In this document: piece by piece, positions 1-8,881 of the stretch
Layout: each line of letters opens with the position of its first letter
Position numbering within the stretch: the first letter of the stretch is position 1
Assembly: GCA_002395925.1 (NCBI GenBank)
Contig: DGVM01000207.1
Coordinates: forward strand, 1-32,271
DNA from: Bacteroidales bacterium UBA4284
GTDB taxonomy: Bacteria > Bacteroidota > Bacteroidia > Bacteroidales > UBA932
Length of the DNA: 32,271 bases
Reading direction: 5' to 3'
Translations under genes and position numbers: made by a program
Notes under the pieces: generated by a model
The model's database searches: none
Told to the model about the DNA's origin: nothing
The model's input: the letters and a program-made list of their open reading frames with translations, nothing else

Positions 1-473
1 ATGTAGAACATGGCGCGCATGGCGTGTGCGATACCTGCGCCGGCGATGTGATCCTCATCGGGCTCTTCACCTGCGGAAGCAAGGACTACGTTGCAGTTCT
101 TGATCCAGCTGTAGTAATATGTCCAGGGAAGCTGGCAGACAGCGTAGCCGGGTCCGAGGGCGGGGCCGCACTGATACCATGTGCTGTACCACTCGGAACT
201 GCCGGTCTCGACTGCAATGTCGTTGCCCATTACATCTCTCTGAAGGAAGAATGAAGGATAGCCGAAATCCCAGGCATAGGTTTTGTCATTTCCTCCATAG
301 AAGAACTGACCGCAGAGCGAACTGGTGATGGCATCAACAAAGTTCTGATATGCTCCGGGGGCAGATGCGGCCTGGTCGGCAGTGATGGTATTGGACTGCG
401 GGAAGGCTTCCTTGATGCAGGAAGTGAGAGTTACCGCGGCCGCAAGAGAAATTATAGCAAATATCTTTTTCAT
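1..473 (-). CDS. SusD/RagB-family outer-membrane lipoprotein, N-terminal part (runs off the left edge)
   Basis: The frame is open from an ATG at 473 to the window edge, giving 157 residues of an unfinished protein. It begins MKKIFAIISLAAAVTLTSC, a lipoprotein signal with the lipobox cysteine at about residue 19. The visible part has the SusD pattern: an early segment on sampling a nutrient-binding fold, a Tyr/Trp-rich stretch near residues 105-130, and the start of the conserved helix that reads IAHAMRAMFY at the edge, matching the usual GEARFLRAxxY helix of the family. SusD proteins sit as lids on SusC barrels at the cell surface and capture the substrate. It lies 12 bp downstream of the SusC stop on the same strand, so the two are almost certainly co-transcribed. 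The C-terminal two thirds are missing, so the substrate class cannot be judged. Confidence 0.88.
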   Translation of the reverse strand, partial: MKKIFAIISLAAAVTLTSCIKEAFPQSNTITADQAASAPGAYQNFVDAITSSLCGQFFYGGNDKTYAWDFGYPSFFLQRDVMGNDIAVETGSSEWYSTWYQCGPALGPGYAVCQLPWTYYYSWIKNCNVVLASAGEEPDEDHIAGAGIAHAMRAMFY

Positions 474-485
474 ATACTCTTATTT

Positions 486-3400
486 TTAGAAGGTTACCTG
501 GACACCGCCGGAAATTGTGCGGACAGGGGAGTAAACACTCATGGATGCGGTTCCCGTGTAAGAGTAGCGAGGGTCAAGACCCTGCCTTGCAGACCAGAAC
601 CAGAGGTTCTCGCCGGCAGCGTAGATACGCAGCTTGGAGATGCCCTTGATGAACTGAGGAAGGGTATATCCTACGGTGAAGGACTGGAAGTTCAGGTAGC
701 TTGCGTTGGTGAGGAAGCGGTCGGATGCCGAGGTGCTGTAACGGTCGGTGTACTGCCAGCGGGGGATGTTGCTGGAGCTGTTGTTGGGGCTCCATGCCTT
801 GACCCAGTCTTTGTGGAAGGTGGAACCGGCGTCGCCGTCGTTGACACAGGGGCTCATGTAGCCGGCGTAACGGGAATCGTAGAGCATGCCGCCCAGCTGA
901 TAGTCGAAGCTGACGGAAAGGTCGAATCCGCCGATGCGCAGTGAAGTTCCGAATCCGCCGAATGCGTCGGGCAGTGCGTTGCCTACGTTGTAGTAGGAAG
1001 CGTCGGACCAGATGGTGGTGGTGTAGGATTTCTTGCTGCCGGGCTGCTTGTCGTCGTTGAGGATGTCCTCATCTACCCAGTACAGAGCCTCACCGTTCTC
1101 GTTGACGCCTGCATAGGACTTGCGGAAGAGCGCATACATTGAACCGCCCTCTTCGAGCCAGCGCTGGCTTTCGGTGAATCCGCGGACTTTTTCGGGATCG
1201 ACCATCTTGCTTTCGGGCAGAGAGAGAATCTTGTCGGCGTTGCTGGCTATGTTGAAGTTGACGTTCCAAGTGACGTTGTGGGTGCGCACTATGTCGGCAT
1301 TGAGGTTGAACTCTATACCGTTGTTGCGGATCTTGCCCATGTTGCCATAGTAGCCGCGGGATCCGATGGATTCTGCGACGGAGAGCCAGAAGAGCTGGCC
1401 GTCGGAGATCTTGGAATAGAGGTCGAGACCTCCGTTCAAGCGTCCCTTGAACATACTGAATTCAAGACCGATATTGGTATTGGTAGTGGTTTCCCAGGTG
1501 ATGTCGGGGTTGCCGATGCTGGCGAATACCGGGCTCATCGTGTATTCTCCCGAGGGGGAGATGGAATAGAGGTCGGTGTAACGGTAGGCGGGGATGCCGT
1601 CGTTACCCTGCTGTCCGATGGATGCCTTGAACTTGAGGAGGTCGATAGCCTCGGCGTTTGCCATGAAGCCTTCCTTGCTGATGATCCAGGCGCCGCCGAC
1701 AGACCAGAAGTTACCCCAGCGGTGTGCAGGAGCGAAGTAAGAGGTTGCGTCGCGACGGAATGAGGCGGACAGGTAGTATTTCTGGTCGATGTTGTACTGG
1801 GCGCTGAGGAAGTAACCCTCGACGTTATAGAAAGTAGAAGTGGAGTTGGAGGTCACTTTCTTTGCGAAGGCTGCAATCTCGAGGATGCTGGGATTGTATG
1901 CACCCTGTGCGGTAGCGCTCAGGTTATAGGTGTTGGCCGTATAGTATTCGTGGCCGGCCATGATGTTGAGGCTGTGAATACCGAAGTCCTTGTGGAAGGT
2001 GAGGGTCTGGAGGTTGTTGGTCCTGACTCCGAGGCTGGAAGCCTTGTAGAGTTCTCCGTGGACGCCAACCTTGGGACCGTAAAGGGCGGTGTCGTAGAGG
2101 GTCTGGTTGCTGAGGCCGACCGTGACCGTGCTGGTTGCGTTAAAGCGCAGCCAAGGAGCGATGTCTATGTCGGTGAAGAAGCTGCCGTTGACCTGGTTGC
2201 CGTAGATGGTGGATACGTTGTAGTGGTTGGATCCCAGAGGGTTACCTGTCTGCAGGAATGCACGGGCTACAGGGTAGTCAAGTCCGGGACGGCCGTAGTC
2301 GTACTGGGGGTTGCCGTTCTCGTCGGTACGGATGACGGGATTGCCCTTGGCATCGAGCACGCGCACGTAGATAGGATATATAGGTGCGATGCTGGATGTG
2401 TAGTACATGAGGTTGGTACTGCCGAGTTGGTCGGAACTCATGTTGGGGTTGGACTTCTGGGTGGAAGTGACGAAGCCGATGTTTCCACCGACCTTGAGCC
2501 ACTTCTTTGCCTGATAGTCGGCCTTGAGGCGGGCGCTGATACGCTCGTATCCGGAGAACTCGATGATACCGTCTTCGTTGAGGTAACCTACGCTGGCGTA
2601 GAAGTTGGAGCGCTCGTTGCCGCCGGTTACGCTGACGTTATATTCCTGGCGGATAGCGTTCTTGTATGCCTCCTTGGTCCAGTTGTCGGGCTGCAGCCAA
2701 TAGGTCTCGAGCACGTTTCCTGCGTCGTCGAGGAGAGGCATCGCATAGCCGAGGGTGGCTTTGGGGTTGAGCTTGCCGTTCATTCCTATGAGCTGCTCGC
2801 CCTCGGGAACGGTGTAGGTCTGGTAACCGAGGTGTGTAAGCATGGTTTCGTTGGCCCATGCGTTTGCAGCGGCGACCTCCTGGTTCTGCTTGTAGAATGC
2901 GTAGTTGTAAAGCTGTGAATAGTAGGCCTCGTAGTATTCAGCCGGATCGGTGATTACGTCGTAGTCCTGGATTGCGCGGGAGTTGACACCGTACTTGGCG
3001 TCGAGGCTGACAACGGCTTCGCCGCTGCGGCCGCGCTTGGTGGTGATGATTATGACGCCGGAAGCACCACGGGCACCGTAGAGGGCTGCAGAAGCAGCGT
3101 CCTTGAGGACGGTGACGGACTCGATGTCACTCTGAGGAATGTTGGAGAGGCTGGCCGTGTAAGGCGCACCGTCAACGATTACCAGAGGGTTCGTGTCGGC
3201 GTAGAGGGAGGAAATACCACGGATGTTCATGGAACCTGCACCTGCACCCGGAGCGCCGGACTGGCCTCTCATCTGAAGGCCGGGGACGTTACCTACGAGG
3301 GCGTTGGCCACGTTGGTGGTCTGGCGCTTTGCGAGGTCATCGGACTTGACCACGGATGCGGAGCCCGTGAAGGCCTCTTTGGTGGTGGTTCCGAAGGCTA

Positions 3401-3722
3401 CGACGATGGTTTCGTCGAGGAGCTGGGAATCCTGGGCGAGGACAACGTTGATTACCTGCCGTCCTGCTACGGGGATTTCCTGGCTGACATAACCCAGGCA
3501 GTCAACGATGATGGTGCCGTTGGCGGGCACGCTCAGCGAGAAGGCGCCGGAGTTGTCGGTCAAGGTATAGACGCTGTTGCTGCCTTTGAGGAGGATGCTT
3601 GCCCCGATTACGGGTTCACCTTCCTCGTCGGAAACCTTACCCTGCACGGCGCTTTGAGCCTGTGCGGTAATGGCGGCGAACGTCAATACCAGTGCTGTCA
3701 AAAAAAACTTAAGTTTTTTCAT
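486..3722 (-). CDS. SusC/RagA-family TonB-dependent outer-membrane transporter (1078 aa)
   Basis: Outer-membrane barrel that imports oligomers in partnership with a SusD lipoprotein, powered by TonB. The start at 3722 gives a classical signal peptide (residues 1-23, ending AITAQAQ). Residues about 26-95 form a carboxypeptidase-regulatory-like domain (VQGKVSDEEGEPVIGASILL). The plug domain follows: LDETIVVAFG, then NIRGISSL, LVIVDGAPY and the family signature SVTVLKDAASAALYGARGASG near residues 180-230. The remainder is beta-barrel, ending in GVQVTF with the terminal aromatic residue typical of outer-membrane barrels. Length is normal for SusC. The gene heads a minus-strand operon with the partial SusD gene and is divergent from a second SusC gene at 4293. 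No sigma-factor or regulator gene is next to it in this window. Confidence 0.96.
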   Translation of the reverse strand: MKKLKFFLTALVLTFAAITAQAQSAVQGKVSDEEGEPVIGASILLKGSNSVYTLTDNSGAFSLSVPANGTIIVDCLGYVSQEIPVAGRQVINVVLAQDSQLLDETIVVAFGTTTKEAFTGSASVVKSDDLAKRQTTNVANALVGNVPGLQMRGQSGAPGAGAGSMNIRGISSLYADTNPLVIVDGAPYTASLSNIPQSDIESVTVLKDAASAALYGARGASGVIIITTKRGRSGEAVVSLDAKYGVNSRAIQDYDVITDPAEYYEAYYSQLYNYAFYKQNQEVAAANAWANETMLTHLGYQTYTVPEGEQLIGMNGKLNPKATLGYAMPLLDDAGNVLETYWLQPDNWTKEAYKNAIRQEYNVSVTGGNERSNFYASVGYLNEDGIIEFSGYERISARLKADYQAKKWLKVGGNIGFVTSTQKSNPNMSSDQLGSTNLMYYTSSIAPIYPIYVRVLDAKGNPVIRTDENGNPQYDYGRPGLDYPVARAFLQTGNPLGSNHYNVSTIYGNQVNGSFFTDIDIAPWLRFNATSTVTVGLSNQTLYDTALYGPKVGVHGELYKASSLGVRTNNLQTLTFHKDFGIHSLNIMAGHEYYTANTYNLSATAQGAYNPSILEIAAFAKKVTSNSTSTFYNVEGYFLSAQYNIDQKYYLSASFRRDATSYFAPAHRWGNFWSVGGAWIISKEGFMANAEAIDLLKFKASIGQQGNDGIPAYRYTDLYSISPSGEYTMSPVFASIGNPDITWETTTNTNIGLEFSMFKGRLNGGLDLYSKISDGQLFWLSVAESIGSRGYYGNMGKIRNNGIEFNLNADIVRTHNVTWNVNFNIASNADKILSLPESKMVDPEKVRGFTESQRWLEEGGSMYALFRKSYAGVNENGEALYWVDEDILNDDKQPGSKKSYTTTIWSDASYYNVGNALPDAFGGFGTSLRIGGFDLSVSFDYQLGGMLYDSRYAGYMSPCVNDGDAGSTFHKDWVKAWSPNNSSSNIPRWQYTDRYSTSASDRFLTNASYLNFQSFTVGYTLPQFIKGISKLRIYAAGENLWFWSARQGLDPRYSYTGTASMSVYSPVRTISGGVQVTF

Positions 3723-3806
3723 AAGCGTGTTTTTTTTAATAAGGTAAAACTATATAATAACTGTAACTGTTTCTTGCTCTAATAAACGAGCGTTTTTCGC
3801 ATATAG

Positions 3807-3814
3807 CAAAAATA
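3807..3814 (-). promoter_or_regulatory. Candidate -7 box for the minus-strand SusC gene
   Basis: Read on the minus strand the box is TATTTTTG, a perfect match to the Bacteroidota -7 consensus TAnnTTTG. It would give a leader of about 80 nt before the ATG at 3722. No clear TTG element lies at the usual 17-23 nt upstream spacing; that interval is pure A/T. An identical box exists at 3928-3935 on the same strand and is an alternative; it too lacks a well-spaced -33 element, the nearest being 25 nt away. Confidence 0.4.
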
Positions 3815-3862
3815 ATATGCGCAAGGTATTAATTTAATTTTAAAAATGCAAATTTTTTCAAT

Positions 3863-3893
3863 CGCCTTTTTAGGGGGTTGAAAGGCGCTTTTT
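3863..3893 (+). terminator. Hairpin with T-run in the divergent region
   Basis: CGCCTTT (3863-3869) and AAAGGCG (3881-3887) form a 7-bp stem with an 11-nt loop, followed by C and five T residues on the plus strand. It could end plus-strand transcription, but no plus-strand gene lies upstream of it. On the minus strand it would be a leader hairpin if the more distal promoter at 3928-3935 is used. Its role is therefore unclear. Confidence 0.3.
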
Positions 3894-3996
3894 AGAATTT
3901 TCGCCAAATAATTGTAACTAAAACGACCAAAAATAATTACAGAATGAAATAAAATACACGCAAAAAGTTATATATATTTATTAAAAAAATTATAAA

Positions 3997-4130
3997 CTAA
4001 CAACCGCTCTGCAGGTGGCGGACCAAAGTGTTCCGGTGAATCCCGTATTCCTTGGCTATTTGCGTCATCGTGTCGCCGGCCCCGACCTGGTCGAATTGCT
4101 CGGATTCGGAGGAGAGTAATACTCACTCAT
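3997..4130 (-). pseudogene. Decayed or frameshifted small protein with a helix-turn-helix or LysM-like segment
   Basis: On the minus strand an open frame from about 4122 to a TAG at 3997-3999 encodes a segment containing GDTMTQIAKEYGIHRNTLVRHL. The order I-A-K-E-Y-G-I-x-R-N-T-L is what a helix-turn-helix looks like (helix, Gly turn, recognition helix); the GDTxxxIAxxYG part also fits a LysM repeat. The only ATG with coding-like context before it is at 4130 (MSEYYS), in a different frame, so one base change near 4113-4120 would be needed to join the two into an ORF of about 43 codons. Codon content is GC-rich, unlike the AT-rich surroundings. I read it as a remnant of a small gene or of a larger gene's end. 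No function is assigned. Confidence 0.4.
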
Positions 4131-4144
4131 AAACCTATGATTTT

Positions 4145-4180
4145 AAAGAACCCGCCCTTTGTCGGCGGATTCTTTTTTTT
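4145..4180 (+). terminator. Rho-independent terminator
   Basis: GAACCCGCC (4148-4156) pairs with GGCGGATTC (4164-4172) with one mismatch and a 7-nt loop; AAA before and TTT after extend the stem, and eight T residues follow (4173-4180). On the plus strand it is a textbook terminator. No plus-strand gene ends just before it in this window, so it either protects the SusC operon from read-through or is a leftover of a lost gene. The T-run overlaps the -33 element of the next promoter. Confidence 0.7.
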
Positions 4181-4208
4181 GCAAGACGATATTTTTTTTC
4201 TACCTTTA
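4179..4208 (+). promoter_or_regulatory. Promoter of the SusCD-protease operon
   Basis: TTG at 4179-4181, a spacer of exactly 19 nt and TACCTTTA at 4201-4208 match the Bacteroidota promoter form TTG-N19-TAnnTTTG except for the last base of the -7 box. Transcription would begin near 4213-4215, giving a leader of roughly 80 nt before the ATG at 4293. Confidence 0.6.
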
Positions 4209-4214
4209 CCAGCT

Positions 4215-4254
4215 AAACCCCTTGGTTTGAGGGTCCGGGCACGGGCCCTGTTTT
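4215..4254 (+). promoter_or_regulatory. Tandem leader hairpins with a U-run, attenuator-like
   Basis: The predicted leader holds a small hairpin AAACC/GGTTT (4215-4219 and 4224-4228, loop CCTT) followed directly by a strong one: AGGGTCCG (4230-4237) with CGGGCCCT (4242-4249), 8 pairs with one G-U and a 4-nt loop. After one G come four T residues (4251-4254). The second hairpin has the form of an intrinsic terminator placed between promoter and first gene, so premature termination or RNA-binding control is possible. The U-run is short, which lowers the confidence. Confidence 0.4.
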
Positions 4255-4292
4255 ATGTAAATTGTTGGTAGAATGGTAATTAAGTGTATTAT

Positions 4293-7200
4293 ATGAAAAG
4301 AACTATCATCCGATTAGCTCTCGCGCTAGCCTTACTGGAGCTTCCGCTCCTGCTGGCGGCTCGGGACATCTCTCTTGGCGGCCAGCCTTCCGCGGCCGCT
4401 CCTGACGACGGAAAATCATTGACTGTTACCGGCCGCGTCCTCGACGAATCCGGCCTGCCCGTACCTGGGGCATCAGTATTCATTCCCGGTACGACCAAAG
4501 GCGTAATTTCCGATGACAATGGTAATTTCACCTTCTCCGTCCCCGCCGGAACGGCATCTATCAAGGTATCCTGCATAGGCTACGATGACGTTGATGTCAA
4601 TCTGGCTGCAGGAACTAAAGGTATTACCGTAACCCTCAAGGAATCGACCACCTTCCTCGAGAGTGCCGTGGCTATCGGCTACGGTTCGCCCAAGAAGGTC
4701 GAGTCCCTTGTGGGCAGCGTTACGACCGTCAATTCTGAGAGTATCCGCACCGCTCCTTCATCCTCGGCGCTCGATGCCCTGCAGGGCCAGGTCGCAGGTC
4801 TCGCGGTCCTTACTTCCGGCGGTGTGGCCGGCGACAACTCCGTATCCATGAAGCTTCACGGTACTGGTTCCCTTACTTCGTCTTCTGCACCTTTATATAT
4901 TATAGACGGTGTGCCTTCCAGCGCGCGCTCCATCATGTCGCTCAACCCCAATGATATAGAGTCCATCTCCATCCTCAAGGACGCATCCGCCACCTCCATC
5001 TACGGCGCCCGTGCGGCCAACGGTGTCGTCTATATCATCACCAAGAGCGGCTCCTACGACAACAAGGCCACCATCAGCGTGCGTTCCCAGTACGGTATCT
5101 CCACCATCACCGACAAGTCTCTCTACGAGAACATGATGAACGCTGCCGAGCTGGCCCGCTTCTGGAACATCGCCGGCGTGCACTCGGAGCAGTATGTCAA
5201 GGAGACTTACTACGACAACGGCTACAACGCCGACACCCGCTGGTACAACTACGTGCAGCAGTTCAACAACCCTCAGTACCAGAACGACATCTCCATCGAG
5301 GGCGGCGGTCAGAGGGTCGCTTACCTCATAGGCGCCTCCCAGTTCCATCAGAGAGGCTCCGCCATCGGCAACGTTTACGACCGCTTCACCCTGCGTTCCA
5401 ACGTGCAGGGCCGTCCCAAGGACTGGCTCAAGGTCGGTATGAACATGAGCGCCACCTACGACAAGACCATCCAGAACCCCAACTGGTCCAACTCCTCCGA
5501 GAACCGCAACTACACTTCCGGAGCCCTGTCATACCTCACCGTTCCGTTCTATCCCGCCATCGATCCCGAGACGGGCGAGGAATACGTCAACGAGTATCCC
5601 GGCGGCATGATCAACCACCATACCTACATGGCCAACCGCATCACTCCCACCGAGCGCCTCGGACTCATGGGAACCGCGTTCGTCACCATCGACTTCACCC
5701 CCGAGCTGACCTTCTCCTCCAGGGCCGGTATCGACGGCTACATTTCCCGTTACACCGGACTCATGAAGCCCGACTACTACCTGATGGGCGGAAGCGGCTG
5801 GAGAAGCCGCAGCACTGCTTACAGCTACAGTTCTTCGCTCACCAATACCCTCGAGTATAACTTCGACCGCCGCGAGGACTTCAAGTTCAGCTTGCTCGCA
5901 GGCCACGAGGAACTGTTCAACGACTATGACTACTGGTCCGGTTCGATCGACAAAATCATCAACCCTCGAATCACCCTCATAGGCTCCGGCGACCCGACCA
6001 CCCGCGAAATCAGCGAGTCCCAGGTCCAGAGCGGCTTCCGTTCCTTCTTCGGACACGGTGACTTCACCCTCTTCAACCGCTACATCCTGGACGCCACCGT
6101 GCGTGCCGACGCCTCTTCGAGATTCGGTTCGTCCAACCGCTGGGGAGTTTTCTGGTCTGCCGGTGCCCTCTGGAAAATCAAGCGCGAAAACTTCCTCAAG
6201 AGCGCCGCATGGATCAACGACCTCAACTTCAAGGTCAGCTACGGCACCTCCGGTAATGCCAATATTGCTGATTATCAAGCACTGAGCCTTCTTGGTGAGG
6301 GCGGAATATACAACGGCACCACCGGCCTTTATTTCGCTCAGCCCGAGAATCCCGACCTATCCTGGGAAAAGCAGGCCCTGCTCACCCTCGCCCTTACCGG
6401 TAAGGTGTTCGGCAGGCTTGATTTCGACATCGAGTGGTACAACCGTAAGACCACCGACATGCTCATGAGCGTCCCCATTCCTTCCACCGTTGGCTTCAGC
6501 TCCCAGTACAGGAACGTCGGCGCCCTGCAGAACCGCGGCGTTGACGTGACCCTCGGATACGATTTCATACGCACCCGCGACGCTTTCCTGCGCGCTCAGG
6601 CCACCTTCAACTACAACGCCGAGAAGGTCCTCGAGCTCTTTGACGGGCGCGAGCGCTGGGAAATCGCCAATACCGGTGTTGCATTCGTCGTTGGTCATCC
6701 CGTCATGTACTACAGCCCTATCTACGCAGGCGTGGACCGCGAGACCGGCAAGCCTACATGGTACGTACCAAACGCCGACGACATCGACACTCCTACGATG
6801 GACGAAGTTACCGACGTCTTCTCCGAGGAGGCCCTCACGCAGAACACCGGCCTTGTGCGCCATGCGCCCATCTACGGCGGTTTCAGCTTCTCCGGCGGCT
6901 GGAAAGGTCTTTCCTTCCTCATGGACTTCTCTTACGTGGGAGGCAAGTACATGCTCAACAACGACGCATATTTCTACGCCAACCCCAACAACTTCTCCGA
7001 CAACAACCAGCATAAGGAAATTTCCGACTTCTGGACGGAGACCAACAAGGATGCCAAATGGCCTGACTGGCGCCAGGGCGTCATCATGCAGTTCGACTCC
7101 CATCTTCTTGAGGACGCTTCGTTCCTGAGGCTCAAGAACCTCCAGATCGGATACTCCCTCCCCAAGGGCGTCATGTCCCACATCCCCTTCATGCAGGACA

Positions 7201-7340
7201 TCAGGTTTACCTTCACCGGACGCAATCTGCTGACACTCACCAAGTACAGCGGTATTGACCCCGAGGACGACACCAACGTCTCCCTCGGTCTCCCCGCAAA
7301 CTCCAAGCAGATGCTCCTCGGTCTGGAACTCACCTTCTAA
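4293..7340 (+). CDS. SusC/RagA-family TonB-dependent transporter heading a protease-containing operon (1015 aa)
   Basis: Outer-membrane TonB-dependent importer of the SusC class. I place the start at the ATG at 4293; the upstream GTG at 4284 would only add three residues before the basic start of the signal peptide (MKRTIIRLALALALLELPLLL). Residues about 45-120 are a carboxypeptidase-regulatory-like domain (VTGRVLDESGLPVPGASVF). The plug follows, with LYIIDGVPSS and the signature SISILKDASATSIYGARAANG near residues 210-250. The barrel ends with MLLGLELTF. It is followed after 12 bp by its SusD partner and then by five further genes on the same strand. The presence of a secreted protease downstream suggests that the imported substrate is peptide rather than glycan; this is inference. 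Confidence 0.95.
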   Translation: MKRTIIRLALALALLELPLLLAARDISLGGQPSAAAPDDGKSLTVTGRVLDESGLPVPGASVFIPGTTKGVISDDNGNFTFSVPAGTASIKVSCIGYDDVDVNLAAGTKGITVTLKESTTFLESAVAIGYGSPKKVESLVGSVTTVNSESIRTAPSSSALDALQGQVAGLAVLTSGGVAGDNSVSMKLHGTGSLTSSSAPLYIIDGVPSSARSIMSLNPNDIESISILKDASATSIYGARAANGVVYIITKSGSYDNKATISVRSQYGISTITDKSLYENMMNAAELARFWNIAGVHSEQYVKETYYDNGYNADTRWYNYVQQFNNPQYQNDISIEGGGQRVAYLIGASQFHQRGSAIGNVYDRFTLRSNVQGRPKDWLKVGMNMSATYDKTIQNPNWSNSSENRNYTSGALSYLTVPFYPAIDPETGEEYVNEYPGGMINHHTYMANRITPTERLGLMGTAFVTIDFTPELTFSSRAGIDGYISRYTGLMKPDYYLMGGSGWRSRSTAYSYSSSLTNTLEYNFDRREDFKFSLLAGHEELFNDYDYWSGSIDKIINPRITLIGSGDPTTREISESQVQSGFRSFFGHGDFTLFNRYILDATVRADASSRFGSSNRWGVFWSAGALWKIKRENFLKSAAWINDLNFKVSYGTSGNANIADYQALSLLGEGGIYNGTTGLYFAQPENPDLSWEKQALLTLALTGKVFGRLDFDIEWYNRKTTDMLMSVPIPSTVGFSSQYRNVGALQNRGVDVTLGYDFIRTRDAFLRAQATFNYNAEKVLELFDGRERWEIANTGVAFVVGHPVMYYSPIYAGVDRETGKPTWYVPNADDIDTPTMDEVTDVFSEEALTQNTGLVRHAPIYGGFSFSGGWKGLSFLMDFSYVGGKYMLNNDAYFYANPNNFSDNNQHKEISDFWTETNKDAKWPDWRQGVIMQFDSHLLEDASFLRLKNLQIGYSLPKGVMSHIPFMQDIRFTFTGRNLLTLTKYSGIDPEDDTNVSLGLPANSKQMLLGLELTF

Positions 7341-7352
7341 TCTTTGCAAGCC

Positions 7353-8870
7353 ATGAACAACAAGATAAAATTCGTTTTCTTCGCAGCGGCCCTTGCAGCC
7401 GTTTCTTCCTGCGATCTGGACCTGACCCCCACCGACGCCATAGTGTATGAACCCGGCGGGCAGGTAATTGCCACCCAGGAGGATCTCACTCAGTTCGAAG
7501 CGCGCATCATGTCCGACTACCGTGCAATCCACGGCGGCATGTACAACATACTGGAAGACGTGATGACCGACGGTTTCAATGCGTCCGCCGGCTTTGGCAA
7601 CAATTACGGAGGCGTGCACCGCACCGACGACAGCTTCACGTCATCCGACAGCTACATCAGTTCGTACTGGAGCAATCATTACATCGTTATCAAGGACTAC
7701 AACGTCCTGATTGACGCCTTCAGCGACGAAGTAAACATCCCTGCAGGTGCAGCCGGAATGGCAGGCATCGTGAAAGGCGAGGCATACATGATGCGCGCCG
7801 AGGCCTACATGAACCTGGTCCGCCACTTCGCAAAGCAGTATGATCCTGCCGACACGGAAGCGCTCGGCGTTCCCGTAGTGCTTCACTTCGACATCAACGC
7901 CCGTCCTTCGAGGGATAAGGTGCACAAAGTTTACGAGCAGATAAAGAGCGACCTCGACTCCGCGGCCGTGTATCTGGCGGAAGTCCCCGGAGAACTCCAG
8001 GCCGACTATCCCACAATCGATGCCGTAAACGCCCTTTATGCGCGTTACTTCCTCGACGTAAAGGATTACAAGAATGCCGCCGACTATGCCGCCAAGGTAA
8101 TCGATACCGGCAAGTACACCCTTTCCAACACCGCCGAGAAGCTTCGCAACGAGTTTGTGGACGATGCCGGAACCGAGGCTATCATGCAGCTTTTCGGCTC
8201 CCAGCAGGAGTCTCCCAACTCCACGAGCGTTTATACTTCGATGTTCTCGTCCCAGAGCCTCGGAACATGTTTCCGCCCGCTGTTCTTCCCTTCCAAGAAG
8301 CTTGTTGACAGCTACAGCGGTACGGATATCCGCAAGTCCGTGTGGTTAACTACGACCGCATACTATGCCGAAGTCAACGGTTCATACTACCGCGGCGACT
8401 TCTACACCTTCGTCAAGTACATCGGCAATCCCACCCTCTATTCCGGCGAAGTGCCCAACGGTGTTAACATGTGCAAGCCTTTCATGATCAGCGAGATGTA
8501 TCTTATCAAGGCAGAGGCCGAGGCTTTGCAGGACAATATTCCTGCCGCCAAGAAGACCATCAATGCCCTCCAGACTGCGCGCGGCGCTGTCAGGAGCGGC
8601 GGCCAGCTCAAGGACATCCAGGATGAGTGGTTCCGCGAAACCGTCGGCGAAGGCAAGCGCTGGACCTGCCTCAAGCGCTGGGGACTCGGATTCTCGGGCC
8701 GCGCCGCACAGAGCGGCACGCTCAGCAAGAATGCGGTCATGACGGGCGAGTATTACGACGCCCGCACCCTATCTGCTGACGACAGGGCGTTCGTCTGGCC
8801 CATCCCCGCCGATGAAATCAAGCTCAACCCCAATCTCCAACCTCAGAACCCCGGCTACGGTTCCAATTAA
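7353..8870 (+). CDS. SusD/RagB-family substrate-binding lipoprotein (505 aa)
   Basis: Surface lipoprotein lid of the SusC transporter just upstream. The ATG at 7353 gives MNNKIKFVFFAAALAAVSSC, a lipoprotein signal with the acylated Cys near residue 20 followed by an acidic DLDLTPTD stretch. SusD features are clear: the helix GEAYMMRAEAYMNLVRHF, the TPR-like repeat NALYARYFLDVKDYKNAADYAAKVID, and the C-terminal hallmark PIPADEIKLNPNLQPQNPGY. Length is normal. It begins 12 bp after the SusC stop and ends 11 bp before the next lipoprotein, consistent with one transcript. The ligand cannot be read from the sequence. Confidence 0.95.
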   Translation: MNNKIKFVFFAAALAAVSSCDLDLTPTDAIVYEPGGQVIATQEDLTQFEARIMSDYRAIHGGMYNILEDVMTDGFNASAGFGNNYGGVHRTDDSFTSSDSYISSYWSNHYIVIKDYNVLIDAFSDEVNIPAGAAGMAGIVKGEAYMMRAEAYMNLVRHFAKQYDPADTEALGVPVVLHFDINARPSRDKVHKVYEQIKSDLDSAAVYLAEVPGELQADYPTIDAVNALYARYFLDVKDYKNAADYAAKVIDTGKYTLSNTAEKLRNEFVDDAGTEAIMQLFGSQQESPNSTSVYTSMFSSQSLGTCFRPLFFPSKKLVDSYSGTDIRKSVWLTTTAYYAEVNGSYYRGDFYTFVKYIGNPTLYSGEVPNGVNMCKPFMISEMYLIKAEAEALQDNIPAAKKTINALQTARGAVRSGGQLKDIQDEWFRETVGEGKRWTCLKRWGLGFSGRAAQSGTLSKNAVMTGEYYDARTLSADDRAFVWPIPADEIKLNPNLQPQNPGYGSN

Positions 8871-8881
8871 TCAACAGAAGT

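Noticed and set aside
1950..2918. A 322-codon plus-strand open frame opposite the first SusC gene
   Set aside because: Valine/glycine-rich shadow of the SusC barrel.
6357..7619. A 420-codon minus-strand open frame opposite the SusC gene
   Set aside because: It lies antisense to a clear SusC/SusD reading frame, has no recognisable domain and arises from GC-rich codon bias.
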